From NCBI RefSeq assembly GCF_003053725.1, contig NZ_QAYC01000012.1, forward strand, positions 1 to 64,000: a stretch of 64,000 bases of DNA, in the 5' to 3' direction. The notes under the pieces are model-generated. The model saw only the letters and a list, made by a program, of their open reading frames with translations. It made no database searches and had not been told where the DNA came from. The position numbers and the translations under genes were made by a program. This document shows positions 1 through 7,843 of this stretch, piece after piece (within the stretch, counting starts at the first letter, position 1; every line of letters starts with the position of its first letter). This stretch comes from Rhodovulum kholense (GTDB lineage Bacteria; Pseudomonadota; Alphaproteobacteria; Rhodobacterales; Rhodobacteraceae).

Positions 1-1124
1 CCGCCCGCGACCATCTTCGACAGGAACTCGCCCTTGGCCTTGCTGTCCATCTGCAGCATCGCCTCGCGGTTCCATTCCGCAAACCACCGCCCGCGCTTGG
101 CGGGCGGGATCAGATCCTTCAGGATCCGGCTTTCCAGACGGCGCAGGAGCGGATTGATGCCGGTGCGGAGCCAGGCCATCATGATCGCCTCGACGCCGGT
201 GCCCCACATGGTCTGGCCCTGGGCGGCATGGCCGATGACCACGGGCGGCGTGCCGAACCAGCGGCAGACATCCTCGACCTGGAAGCGCCGCGTTTCCAGC
301 AATTGCGCATCCTCGGGGTTCATCTGCAGCTGGCGGTACTTGAGCCCCGCCTCAAGCGCCAGCGTCTTGCCCGCCCTCTCGCTCGAGACATAGGCCTCGA
401 GCATGCGGCCCAGCTGGGCGCGCTGATCGGGGGTCAGGGTCTGGTCGCTCTCGATCACGCCCGAGGGCATCATCGCGTTTGAGAACACCCGCGCCGCGGT
501 CTCGTCGGCCGCAAGCGCCGAGCCGAAGCTCTGCACCCCGAAGCGGATCGCGCTCATCCCGATCCCGTCGCCACCGCCGAAACCGCGCACATGGAAGACC
601 TTCGAAGGCGGCAGCACATGGGTCCGGCCGTCCTCGGTCACGCGGTAATCGAACCGGCCATCGTCGCGCCGGACCGGCAGCACGTTGAAGAGCGGGCGCA
701 GGCCGACCAGGCGGCTGCCCACCGTCAGCTTCTCGGAATAGGCATTGCCCTGCAGCAGCAGATGCGCGACCTGCGCCTCCCAGAACTCCATCGCGGTCTG
801 CCCGGCCGAGGGCGAGAGGGTCAGGATCCCGGCCAGATCCGCCTCGATCCGGGCCCGGCTGCCATTGGCCCCGCGTTCGTAAAGCGCGACGGGCAGCGCG
901 CCGATCAGTTCGGAATTGCCCTTCACGCAGGCCCAGGCCGCCGAGACCGTCAGCGCCGAGCTGGCCGAGACCCGCTGGCCCGCCTTGCTCTGCCGCCCGA
1001 GGCCCGCGAACGGGTCGGGCGAACCGGTCGAGACCACCTCCCAGCCGCTTTCGCCCTCGCGCAGCGCCTGGCGCAGGCCCTGCCACGCGCCACGGAAAGC
1101 CCCCTGCGTCGCCCGGCCGATCAT
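1..1124 (-). CDS. HK97-family phage portal protein, C-terminus cut by window edge
   Basis: The reading frame starts with ATG at 1124, overlapping the terminase stop as ATGA, and stays open to the left edge, giving about 374 residues. The order of recognisable stretches fits the HK97 portal family: an N-terminal VSASSALTVSAAWACVKGNSE segment early on, then LPVALYER, a central LLLQGNAYSEK segment, and VEDVCRWFGTPPVVIG further on. The portal is the dodecameric ring at the capsid vertex through which the terminase pumps DNA. Its position straight after the large terminase is the standard order. No frameshift is visible. The C-terminal part, about 30 to 60 residues, lies outside. Confidence 0.9.
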   Translation of the reverse strand, partial: MIGRATQGAFRGAWQGLRQALREGESGWEVVSTGSPDPFAGLGRQSKAGQRVSASSALTVSAAWACVKGNSELIGALPVALYERGANGSRARIEADLAGILTLSPSAGQTAMEFWEAQVAHLLLQGNAYSEKLTVGSRLVGLRPLFNVLPVRRDDGRFDYRVTEDGRTHVLPPSKVFHVRGFGGGDGIGMSAIRFGVQSFGSALAADETAARVFSNAMMPSGVIESDQTLTPDQRAQLGRMLEAYVSSERAGKTLALEAGLKYRQLQMNPEDAQLLETRRFQVEDVCRWFGTPPVVIGHAAQGQTMWGTGVEAIMMAWLRTGINPLLRRLESRILKDLIPPAKRGRWFAEWNREAMLQMDSKAKGEFLSKMVAG

Positions 1125-2866
1125 ATCGCCATCACCGGATTGTCGAGAAAGCCCGAGAGGTCGCGGCGCGCGGCTTCGGGGTTCAGGCTCATCAGATAGA
1201 CGGCGTTGAAGGCGGCCATCAGCGGGTCGATCTTGCCCGCGCCGGACACGGCCTTGGTCACGATCACGGCGTTCCCCCTCGGTTCGGTCTTGGCATTGCC
1301 CACGCACCAGGACATCAGCGGCTGGCCGCCATGGATCAGCGAGCCGTCGAAGAGCTTGCGCTCGGTGCCCTTGATCGCGCCGTTCAGCTTGTAGCCCTGG
1401 GTGACGCTGGCCAGCGTCTCATGCGGCACGCCCGCGAGCTGCAGCGCATCGACGATGGCGGCGACCCCTTCCGGGTCGAGCCCGACGCCGCCGCGCGCGG
1501 GCAAAAGCCCGGCCTCGTGGATCTTCAGCACCAACGCCACCAGTTCCTCGATATCGCGCGTCGCCTCGCCCTCGGCGCAGATCGTCAGCGCATCCTCGGC
1601 CGCGAGATCGCGGAGCTTTTCCGCGATGCTCTTGCGGCGCGACAGCACCACCTCATGGGCCCAGGCCGCGCGCCAGAGCTGCCAGCGCTTGGTCACGGCA
1701 TGGCGGCCGAGGACGGCGAGGCCCAGGAGATCGTCCATGCCGCCCCCGTCGATGCCGATGGTCGCGACCTCGGAACTCTCGATCAGCGCCTCGAGATCGA
1801 GCGCGGGCTCGGTCGCGGCCAGCCAGTGATGCGCCCCGGTCCAGCCGCCCAGGTGATGGCCAAGCCCGATCTGGATGTTCAGATGCTGGCTCGACCAGCG
1901 GGCGACCTCCTCGGGCGAGGTCTCGACCGCCTTGCGGAACTCGGGGATCAGCCGGTCCACCGTGATCGAGCGGCCGAGGTTCGGCAGCACCGGCGCCCAG
2001 AGCGCGGGGTCTTTCCAGGGCTCGTCCTTCGCCCCCTGGATCGTCTCGGGCAGCTCGTAAAGCACCGGCAGCATGCGCACATCTTCCGCGATCACCCCGT
2101 CGCGGACCTTCCGGGCATATTCCAGCTCGGCCTTGAAGACGCCCTGGGGCGGGATCTCGCTTTGGGTGGTGATGATCACCAGCAGCGATCTGGGGTTGGT
2201 GATCATGCCGCCCCGGATCTGGCCGATCACTCGGGCCGCGAAGTGGCGTTCGGCCATCACATGCAGTTCGTCGAGGATGGCGAAGGCGGGGATGCCGCCG
2301 GTCGTCACCGCCGGGTCGAAGCTCGTGACCTTCAGCTTGGCGTTCATCGGGCGGCCCGTCGCCGGGTCGGGATAGATGTCGGTGATCTGCTTCTTGTGCT
2401 CGTCGACGCGGAAGCGCTTGGAAAGCCACTCATCGGCCGCGATCATCGCCTGCATCTGCCCGAAACAGGTATCGGCCACCGATTGCGTCGGCCCGACCAC
2501 CACGCCCTTGATGTTCGGGACCGTGTTCATCTGCAGCGCGACCAGCCCGATGGCGGCGGCATTGGTGGTCTTGCCGTTCTTCTTCGGCACCAGGTTGAAG
2601 ATCTCGCCGACCTGCCGCGCGCCGGTCGCGGGATCGATGGACCCGAAGGCCGCGCGGACGATGTCGCGCATCCACTCGCCCGCGGCCTCGGCCATGGTCG
2701 GCTGGCCCGCCACGTCGGGCACCACCAGCTTGTCGAAGAGCTGCACCGCCACATCGGCGAGGTTCGCATCCAGCGCCAGGTCCGGGATCGGCGTCTCGCC
2801 CGCCTGCAGCTTCTCCCACCAGTCCGGGCAGGCGGCCCAGCTGGCGGCTTTGGCTTCCCCCGTCAT
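1121..2866 (-). CDS. Phage terminase large subunit (packaging ATPase/nuclease)
   Basis: This is the motor that cuts concatemeric phage DNA and drives it into the prohead. At 581 residues it has the usual length. A Walker A variant, VPKKNGKT, lies near residue 95 and a Walker B stretch, FAILDELHV, near residue 205, followed by a coupling-type segment LLVIITTQSE. The C-terminal half holds acidic stretches, IGIDGGGMDD and KIDPLMAAFNAVYLM, which fit the RNase H-like nuclease domain of the Terminase_1/HK97 group. The start overlaps the small-subunit stop (ATGA at 2863-2866) and the stop overlaps the portal start, so the three genes are translationally coupled. With the HNH gene upstream, cos-type packaging is the likely mode. 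Confidence 0.95.
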   Translation of the reverse strand: MTGEAKAASWAACPDWWEKLQAGETPIPDLALDANLADVAVQLFDKLVVPDVAGQPTMAEAAGEWMRDIVRAAFGSIDPATGARQVGEIFNLVPKKNGKTTNAAAIGLVALQMNTVPNIKGVVVGPTQSVADTCFGQMQAMIAADEWLSKRFRVDEHKKQITDIYPDPATGRPMNAKLKVTSFDPAVTTGGIPAFAILDELHVMAERHFAARVIGQIRGGMITNPRSLLVIITTQSEIPPQGVFKAELEYARKVRDGVIAEDVRMLPVLYELPETIQGAKDEPWKDPALWAPVLPNLGRSITVDRLIPEFRKAVETSPEEVARWSSQHLNIQIGLGHHLGGWTGAHHWLAATEPALDLEALIESSEVATIGIDGGGMDDLLGLAVLGRHAVTKRWQLWRAAWAHEVVLSRRKSIAEKLRDLAAEDALTICAEGEATRDIEELVALVLKIHEAGLLPARGGVGLDPEGVAAIVDALQLAGVPHETLASVTQGYKLNGAIKGTERKLFDGSLIHGGQPLMSWCVGNAKTEPRGNAVIVTKAVSGAGKIDPLMAAFNAVYLMSLNPEAARRDLSGFLDNPVMAI

Positions 2867-3333
2867 TGTCTGGGAATCCGGTCATAGAGGGACCCGTAGT
2901 CCTCGGCCGGTTGCGCCGCCGCCTCGAGGCGCTCCTGCTTCTTGCCCTTGGGCTCGGGTCTCGGGTCCTCGGGCTCGGCGCGGGGCTTTGGCGCGGGCGG
3001 CGCGACCCGGTCGATCCGCTCCTGCAGCTGGCGGACGCTCGGCGTGTGCCCCTCGCGCGCCCGCTTCATCAGAACGTCGAGACACATGCCCTCGACCATC
3101 AGCCGCCCGTGCTGCAACTCGCGGGAAAAATACTTGCGCAGCGTCTTCTCATCGCAGCCAAGCTCGACCGCGATCATCTCATGCGACCAGCCCGCCGCCC
3201 GGCGCGCGGCCACAAAGTCCTGATTTGCCTTGTCTTTCCGAAAGCAGGGCCGCCCCCGCCGGTCGCGGAGCGGCTCCACCGGGTTGCCGAAGAGATCCAC
3301 GGCCCCGGGCTCGGGGGAAAAATCGTCTGTCAT
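2863..3333 (-). CDS. Phage terminase small subunit (putative)
   Basis: A 156-residue protein directly upstream of, and overlapping, the large terminase gene. An N-terminal helix-turn-helix-like stretch, GWSHEMIAVELGCDEKTLRK at about residues 47-66, suits DNA binding at the packaging site. The C-terminus is Pro/Lys/Glu-rich and likely flexible. Small terminase subunits diverge strongly, so the assignment rests on position plus this helix-turn-helix. I chose the ATG at 3333 because the following MTDDFSP segment reads as a natural N-terminus and GGAG lies upstream, although 11-12 nt away. A GTG at 3402 would add 23 residues and is less likely. Confidence 0.8.
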   Translation of the reverse strand: MTDDFSPEPGAVDLFGNPVEPLRDRRGRPCFRKDKANQDFVAARRAAGWSHEMIAVELGCDEKTLRKYFSRELQHGRLMVEGMCLDVLMKRAREGHTPSVRQLQERIDRVAPPAPKPRAEPEDPRPEPKGKKQERLEAAAQPAEDYGSLYDRIPRQ

Positions 3334-3423
3334 CGGGAAAAAAATCTCCGACTGGGAGAGGCGCCGGTCTTTAACCCCGGGGCTTCGGGAGTTTTGACCC
3401 ACCCCCCCGTGGGGCTGTCGGGC

Positions 3424-3792
3424 TCAGTCGCCTGCCGCCCGTTCCGCGCGTTGCTTCGCGCCATCATGCCAGGCCTTCGAGACGGCCTGCAGGTTGTCTT
3501 CGTCCCAGAAAAGCGCCGGGTCGCCCCGGTGCGGGCGGATATGGTCGATCACCGCGCTGTCGGGCGCGGGCGCCCGCCCTACCAGCGCCACGCCGGTCTG
3601 TTCGCAGACATAGCCCGCCCGCGCGAGGATCTTGCGCCGCAGCCTCGACCACCGCGCCGTGCGATACCACGCCCGCCACGGCTTCACCCGGTCCCGCTCC
3701 CGATCCTGCGCCCGCGCATCGCCCGGCACCGCCCCAATCCGGGGCGCAGGGGCCGCCAGCCGCGGCGGCATCGCCGTCAGTCTTGGGGGCAT
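3424..3792 (-). CDS. HNH endonuclease, packaging-associated
   Basis: A 122-residue protein with the HNH core near its C-terminus: VIDHIRPHRGDP, then DNLQAVSKAWHDG, giving the His, Asn and His positions. The pairs of zinc-binding cysteines seen in many HNH proteins are absent; only one Cys (VCEQTG) is visible. Small HNH nucleases beside the terminase are needed for cos cleavage in HK97-like phages, and that role is inferred here from position. The ATG at 3792 is preferred because GGGAGG lies 5 nt upstream; a TTG at 3813 would add seven residues. About 90 nt separate it from the small terminase gene. Confidence 0.9.
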   Translation of the reverse strand: MPPRLTAMPPRLAAPAPRIGAVPGDARAQDRERDRVKPWRAWYRTARWSRLRRKILARAGYVCEQTGVALVGRAPAPDSAVIDHIRPHRGDPALFWDEDNLQAVSKAWHDGAKQRAERAAGD

Positions 3793-3924
3793 CGGCACCT
3801 CCCGCAAACGCAAAGCGCCCGGAGCAGGGGGATCCGCTCCGGGCGCAAATTGGGTGACGGCACTATGTCAACGGGGGCAGATACTCGTCAAGAAAATTGT
3901 TTCCAGGGGCGTGGCGGTTCCAGG

Positions 3925-4287
3925 TCACTCGCACGCAAGTCTGGGCTTCCGGAACCCGTCGACGATCCACGCCTTACCCTGTTGCGATGCCGTCAGGGTG
4001 TAAACGCACGTCTCGGAATACGGCACGTAGGATGTCGATTGCCCGAACGCGGTTGCGGTGCCGCCCGCGCCATAGACGGTTGCCGTCGATGTCGTCGGAA
4101 CCGCAACCGTGCCGGTATCATGGATCGTCCATTGATACGCCCGCCGTCCATCTTCGAGATCGATGACATTGCTCGGGGCGCCGTAGTCCAGCATCGCTTC
4201 GGTCACCGGCTTGCCGACATAGCTATTGAGAACCTGCGAGGCACAGCCGCTCAGGACGATGGCGAAGAGGACGGTCAAAGCGCGCAA
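3925..4287 (-). CDS. Predicted outer-membrane lipoprotein
   Basis: A 120-residue protein with a short lipoprotein signal: a hydrophobic segment LTVLFAIV, then the lipobox LSGC, with Cys at about residue 15. The mature part opens with a short helix (NSYVGKPVTEAMLDYGAP) and ends in repeated Thr/Ala/Gly-rich strands and CVYTLTASQQGKAWIVDGF. The fold resembles small lipoproteins with an SmpA/BamE-like strand pattern, but I would not name a family. The start is TTG with AAGGAAG 8-9 nt upstream. It sits between replication and packaging genes and serves neither, so it may be a lysogenic-conversion (moron) gene. That role is inference. Confidence 0.75.
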   Translation of the reverse strand: MRALTVLFAIVLSGCASQVLNSYVGKPVTEAMLDYGAPSNVIDLEDGRRAYQWTIHDTGTVAVPTTSTATVYGAGGTATAFGQSTSYVPYSETCVYTLTASQQGKAWIVDGFRKPRLACE

Positions 4288-4407
4288 ACAGATCTTCCTT
4301 TCTGGTGTTCAATGGCTGGAGCCAGGCTTATTGGCTCTGCGCGCGGACGATAGACGAACCGGGCGTTGTTTCCGATAGTCTGATAACATGGTCTCATTTC
4401 CCTCGCT

Positions 4408-4833
4408 CTATTTGTGGCCTGCTGTATCTTCGTTGCCCGAAGGCTCGCAGCGTCTGAGCTGGGGTTCTTGTCGAAGACTTGGCGTGTCCCCGATCCTCTT
4501 CGAAGGCGTCCCGTATTTGCCATGAGTGCTGTCGCGTGAGATCGCAAGCAGGTCCCTCGTCATCTCGGCTGTATCTAGGATAGCCTTTGTCTGCTGAGTC
4601 AGCATGATCGAGATCAGGCCAATTGTGACTGTCAGCAGCCCAGGTGCTGCCGAAAGAAACCTTGGGAGGACCGAACCGCTGGAAGATCCGAAACCTCCGG
4701 GCTCGAAGCCACCACCAACTGCAAATCCGACGATGGATGCGATGATCCCCAGAGTGACGAGCAGCCAACCAAAGATCTCTATCAAAGCGCAAACAAATCG
4801 CCCTGTGCCGTAGCTTCGCTCGTAGCCAAACAC
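4408..4833 (-). CDS. Small inner-membrane protein of unknown function
   Basis: A 141-residue protein with two predicted membrane helices, near residues 14-37 (FVCALIEIFGWLLVTLGIIA and beyond) and 60-80 (APGLLTVTIGLISIML). Between them is a Gly/Ser-rich loop, and after them a polar tail of about 60 residues. GTG at 4833 is chosen because GAAGGAG stands 8 nt upstream; a TTG at 4887 would give 159 residues but has no ribosome-binding site. The gene and its flanks (about 4290-4890) are visibly richer in A and T and in rare codons than the rest of the prophage, which suggests separate acquisition. No family recognised. Its A+T bias and isolation fit a moron gene. Confidence 0.6.
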   Translation of the reverse strand: MFGYERSYGTGRFVCALIEIFGWLLVTLGIIASIVGFAVGGGFEPGGFGSSSGSVLPRFLSAAPGLLTVTIGLISIMLTQQTKAILDTAEMTRDLLAISRDSTHGKYGTPSKRIGDTPSLRQEPQLRRCEPSGNEDTAGHK

Positions 4834-4890
4834 TTGCAATGCTCCTTCAAACTTAAACCCGCTAAAACTGCGGTTTTGAGCTTTCAAGTG

Positions 4891-5571
4891 TCAACCCCAC
4901 GGCGTCATCGGGGGCATGTCCCCGGTGACGCAGATCCGCACGAGATCGGCGGCGCCGAGCGCCGCCTGCACCTCCAGCAGATAGCCCCACCAGTCGAGAT
5001 AGGCCCGACGCGCCGCCGCGATCTGGGCGAGGGTCGGCGCCCAGACGCAGGGGGTGTAGCGGGCGCGGTCGTGGACGATCACGCCCTTGCGGTTGCGGCG
5101 GGGGATCGGCTGCCAGCCGTCCGACAGTTCGGCGCTGTCGCTCGCCCGGCCATAGGCGCGGTGCTGGTTCTGCTGCCACTCGGCGGGGCGAAGCCGCGGG
5201 CGGGCGTCGGGCACCCAGTCCGGCGTGCGGCCCGCGCGGGCAAGATCCGCGACCAGCGTCGCCGCGTACCAGGGCAGCGTGTTGCGGACCACCGTCGCGA
5301 TCAGTTCGGCATCGTCATGCGGACGGGACCGGCCGCGGCTGGTGTCGACCCGGGTGCCCAGCCGCGCGTGCTCGAGGGCGACATATTCCATGCCATAGGG
5401 CCGCCAGCCGGTACCGCCGACCGCCTCGATCTCGTCGTGGTCGAGCCGTGCGCATTCGGCGCCGAAGGCCCATTCCAGCGCCGCGCGCACCGGCATCGCG
5501 CGCCGGATCGGACCTTTCCGCTGCCCCTGCCTCTGCATCTGCCTGTCCAGCATCATCGCGCGCTCCTGCAT
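4891..5571 (-). CDS. Phage protein of unknown function between replication and packaging genes
   Basis: A 226-residue soluble, Arg-rich protein with an acidic stretch (ECARLDHDEIEAVGG) and a C-terminal block with many aromatic residues (YLDWWGYLLEVQAALG). I recognise no family. Its position, after primase and helicase and before HNH/terminase, is where many phages place late-gene regulators or resolvases, but no helix-turn-helix or nuclease motif is visible. ATG at 5571 is chosen because AGGAG stands 7 nt upstream. The same frame is open further up and an in-frame ATG at 5796 (GAGGG upstream) would give 301 residues. The extra part has atypical codons and repeats, so I treat it as non-coding, with doubt. 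Confidence 0.65.
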   Translation of the reverse strand: MQERAMMLDRQMQRQGQRKGPIRRAMPVRAALEWAFGAECARLDHDEIEAVGGTGWRPYGMEYVALEHARLGTRVDTSRGRSRPHDDAELIATVVRNTLPWYAATLVADLARAGRTPDWVPDARPRLRPAEWQQNQHRAYGRASDSAELSDGWQPIPRRNRKGVIVHDRARYTPCVWAPTLAQIAAARRAYLDWWGYLLEVQAALGAADLVRICVTGDMPPMTPWG

Positions 5572-6031
5572 CTTGTGGCTCCTGACGGGGTTTGACCCCG
5601 TATGTTGTTTCTCGGTTCGAGCGATACGGCCCCACCGGCCTGAAACGGCCCCGGCGCGGCCCGAAATCCGCGCCGTTTCCAGGGCGCCGATCACCTCGTA
5701 ACCTTCTGTCTTTCCTTGCTTCTTTTCTTCTTCCACGGCTTGAACGGCCTGAACGGCTTGAAAATCAAAGGTACGCGCAAGAATGGGGTCTCTCATGATC
5801 CTGCCCTCTATCTCGCGCGCACGCGCGGACCCCGAAATCTCGGGCCGTTCGGGCCGTTCCGGCCGAGATTTTCCGTGCAAGCCGTTGATATCGCTTGCAC
5901 CCCCACGCCCCGTGGTCGCCGTCGTCTCGGGCCGTGAGGGGCGGTTTCGGGCCGGTCGGGCCGGTGATCCGGGGCGGTCGGACGGCCCGAAGCCTCCGAT
6001 GGATCGGAAACGGGGTGCGGGGCGGGGCGCA
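5572..6031. repeat. 460-bp repeat-rich gap: 9-bp tandem repeats and palindromes (possible phage origin)
   Basis: Between the helicase stop and the next confident start I see several ordered repeats. A 9-bp unit, ACGGCYTGA, is repeated three times head to tail at 5735-5761. GGGCCGTTC is repeated twice at 5842-5859; its complement, GAACGGCCC, shares the GAACGGC core with the first set. TGCAAGC and GCTTGCA form a 7-bp inverted repeat with a 10-bp spacer at 5876-5899. Further single ACGGCC/GGCCGT copies lie around 5640 and 5985. Iteron-like repeats next to a D5 helicase gene are a common origin layout, so an origin is a reasonable guess, not shown. Part (5572-5796) could instead be the N-terminal coding part of the neighbouring gene. 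Confidence 0.45.
5585..5601. promoter_or_regulatory. Perfect inverted repeat ACGGGGT-N3-ACCCCGT
   Basis: A 7-bp perfect inverted repeat with a 3-bp spacer, 14 bp before the chosen start of the 226-residue phage gene. Placed in the leader just upstream of the ribosome-binding site, it could be an operator or an RNA hairpin controlling translation. Nothing else in the window matches it by eye. Confidence 0.4.
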
Positions 6032-7843
6032 TCAGAACGGCTCGTCGACAGGGGCGCCCGCGCCATTCGAGAGGCGTTCGGCCATCCGCGCCCTGAACTC
6101 GTCGGTGAGACGAATGCCGCGATAGCCGGTTGCCCCGCGCTTGCCGGGGATGAAGCTCTTGCCGGTCTGGGGATGGCGCCAGCGGCTGGCCTTCTGCTTG
6201 AGCCGGTTCGAGACCGTCCGGCCACCCCAGCGGGTCTCGCCGCGATCCTCCAGCCAGAAGTTGAAGGCCTCGATCAGGTCGCGGGAATGGATGAAATCAT
6301 CCTCGGCGCCGGTGACGATGGCGCTTTCGGTCAGGAAGGCGCCCACCGGATCGCTCTCCTCGCGGTATTCGGCCGTGGCCTCCAGCACCCGCTCGGGCGG
6401 GCGCAAGCCCCCTTCGAGGAAGTCGGTCAGCCCGCCGATCAGCCAGTTCAGGATGCCCGGGGCTTCCTCCCAGAGCTTGTTGGCAAGGTCCGGGTCGCGC
6501 CGGTCCTCGGGGATCTGCACATCGAAGGGCGCCAGCAGCACCCGGCGCCAGATCCCGTCATCGGTGCCGCGGATCTCGGGCTTGTGGTTGCCGCTCATGG
6601 TCAGCTTGAAATAGGGCGAGAACTCCAGGAAATCGCTGTGCAGCGCCCGGATCATCAGGGGCTCGCCGCCGGTCAGTTCCTTGATCAGGCCCTCCTGCAG
6701 GCGCTGGCCCTCGTCGGGTTCCGAGGTCCGCACGAAACGCGCGCCCATCAGCGGGATCAGGTCGGGCGTGGCATCGCCCCCGCCGCGCCGGTTGGTGCCG
6801 GTCAGCGACTCGATCCGGGCGGTGGCGGCATAGGGGCCGAGCACCCGGGCGATGGTGTCGACCAGCACCGATTTGCCGTTGGCGCCGCCGCCATAAAAGA
6901 AGGCGAGGCGCTGCATCTTGATCCCGGTCATCGAGAGCCCCATCCAGCGCTGGACGAACTCGCGCACGGTGGCGTCGGGCAGGATCTCCTCGAGGAAGGC
7001 GTCCCAGCGCGGGGCTTTCGCGGCGCGGTCATAGGCGACCGGCATGATCTTCGACAGCAGGTCCTCGCGGAGGTGCTCGGACTGGACGCGCATCTCGGCC
7101 ACGGGCGACATCCCCTCGGCCCCAGCCGCCGAAAACCGCAGGGTGCCCGAGAGGGTGTTGATGGTCGGCGGATCAGCGTCGAGATCCTCGTAGGCGCGGG
7201 CGAGCGCGGGCTGCGCTTGGTCGATCATGTTGCCGATGGGGCCGCTGTTTCCGGCGTTCTTGGCATGGGTCAGGCGGCGGCCGATCAGCGACTTGCGGTC
7301 CTTCAGTATCGCCTCGATGGACTTCAGCCGGGCGCGGATGCCGCCGCATTCCTCGTCATGGCCGGTCCCGCGCTCGGCCTCGGGCAGGGCCTCGAGTGCT
7401 GCGAGGCGGGCCAGCAGATCCCGTTCCTCGCCGATCACCTTCCTCTCGGCCTTGGTCGGCTCCAGGAACTCGACCTCCTGCTCGATCAGCGCCCAGATCC
7501 GCTGGGCCTTGCGTCGGACGGCCAGCTCGTCGGGGTCCTTTTCCCAATGGGTGCCGGTCCAGACGAACCAGCCGACCCGGGGCACGAAGGTCAGATCCTC
7601 GCCGAAATGAATGCAGAAGCGCTGGCCGTTGCCATAGTCGTTCAGCGGCTGTTCGGCCGCCGCCCGGACCGGCCCGAGAGGATCGTCGGGAGTGCCGCCC
7701 TCAGGGGGGTGCGGGGGTTCCGCGCCGCCCCGGTCCTCGGTCTCGGGGGCCTCGGGGGCATCCGGCTCGGGCATGTCGCCCATGTCGACATCGTCGGCCG
7801 CGGCAAAGGCGCCGCGGACCCGGTCGAGCGGATCGTCTGTCAT
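6032..7843 (-). CDS. Phage D5/P4-type replicative helicase (primase C-terminal family)
   Basis: A 603-residue superfamily 3 helicase. The N-terminal 60 residues are acidic and low-complexity. A coiled-coil-like part rich in Glu/Arg follows (about 90-200), then a D5_N-type domain. The ATPase core has Walker A FYGGGANGKSVLVD (about residue 315) and downstream FVRTSEPDEGQRLQEGLIKELTGG-type motif B/C segments, plus the sensor-like stretch KLTMSGNHKPEIRGTDDGIWRR typical of phage and plasmid helicases. It would unwind the phage origin. The start ATG at 7843 overlaps the primase stop (ATGA), so primase and helicase are coupled as two separate proteins rather than the fused P4 alpha form. Confidence 0.92.
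   Translation of the reverse strand: MTDDPLDRVRGAFAAADDVDMGDMPEPDAPEAPETEDRGGAEPPHPPEGGTPDDPLGPVRAAAEQPLNDYGNGQRFCIHFGEDLTFVPRVGWFVWTGTHWEKDPDELAVRRKAQRIWALIEQEVEFLEPTKAERKVIGEERDLLARLAALEALPEAERGTGHDEECGGIRARLKSIEAILKDRKSLIGRRLTHAKNAGNSGPIGNMIDQAQPALARAYEDLDADPPTINTLSGTLRFSAAGAEGMSPVAEMRVQSEHLREDLLSKIMPVAYDRAAKAPRWDAFLEEILPDATVREFVQRWMGLSMTGIKMQRLAFFYGGGANGKSVLVDTIARVLGPYAATARIESLTGTNRRGGGDATPDLIPLMGARFVRTSEPDEGQRLQEGLIKELTGGEPLMIRALHSDFLEFSPYFKLTMSGNHKPEIRGTDDGIWRRVLLAPFDVQIPEDRRDPDLANKLWEEAPGILNWLIGGLTDFLEGGLRPPERVLEATAEYREESDPVGAFLTESAIVTGAEDDFIHSRDLIEAFNFWLEDRGETRWGGRTVSNRLKQKASRWRHPQTGKSFIPGKRGATGYRGIRLTDEFRARMAERLSNGAGAPVDEPF

Noticed and set aside
4275-4547. A 90-codon minus-strand frame between the lipoprotein and membrane-protein genes
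   Set aside because: It overlaps the membrane-protein gene's 3' end in another frame and has no family or ribosome-binding site.
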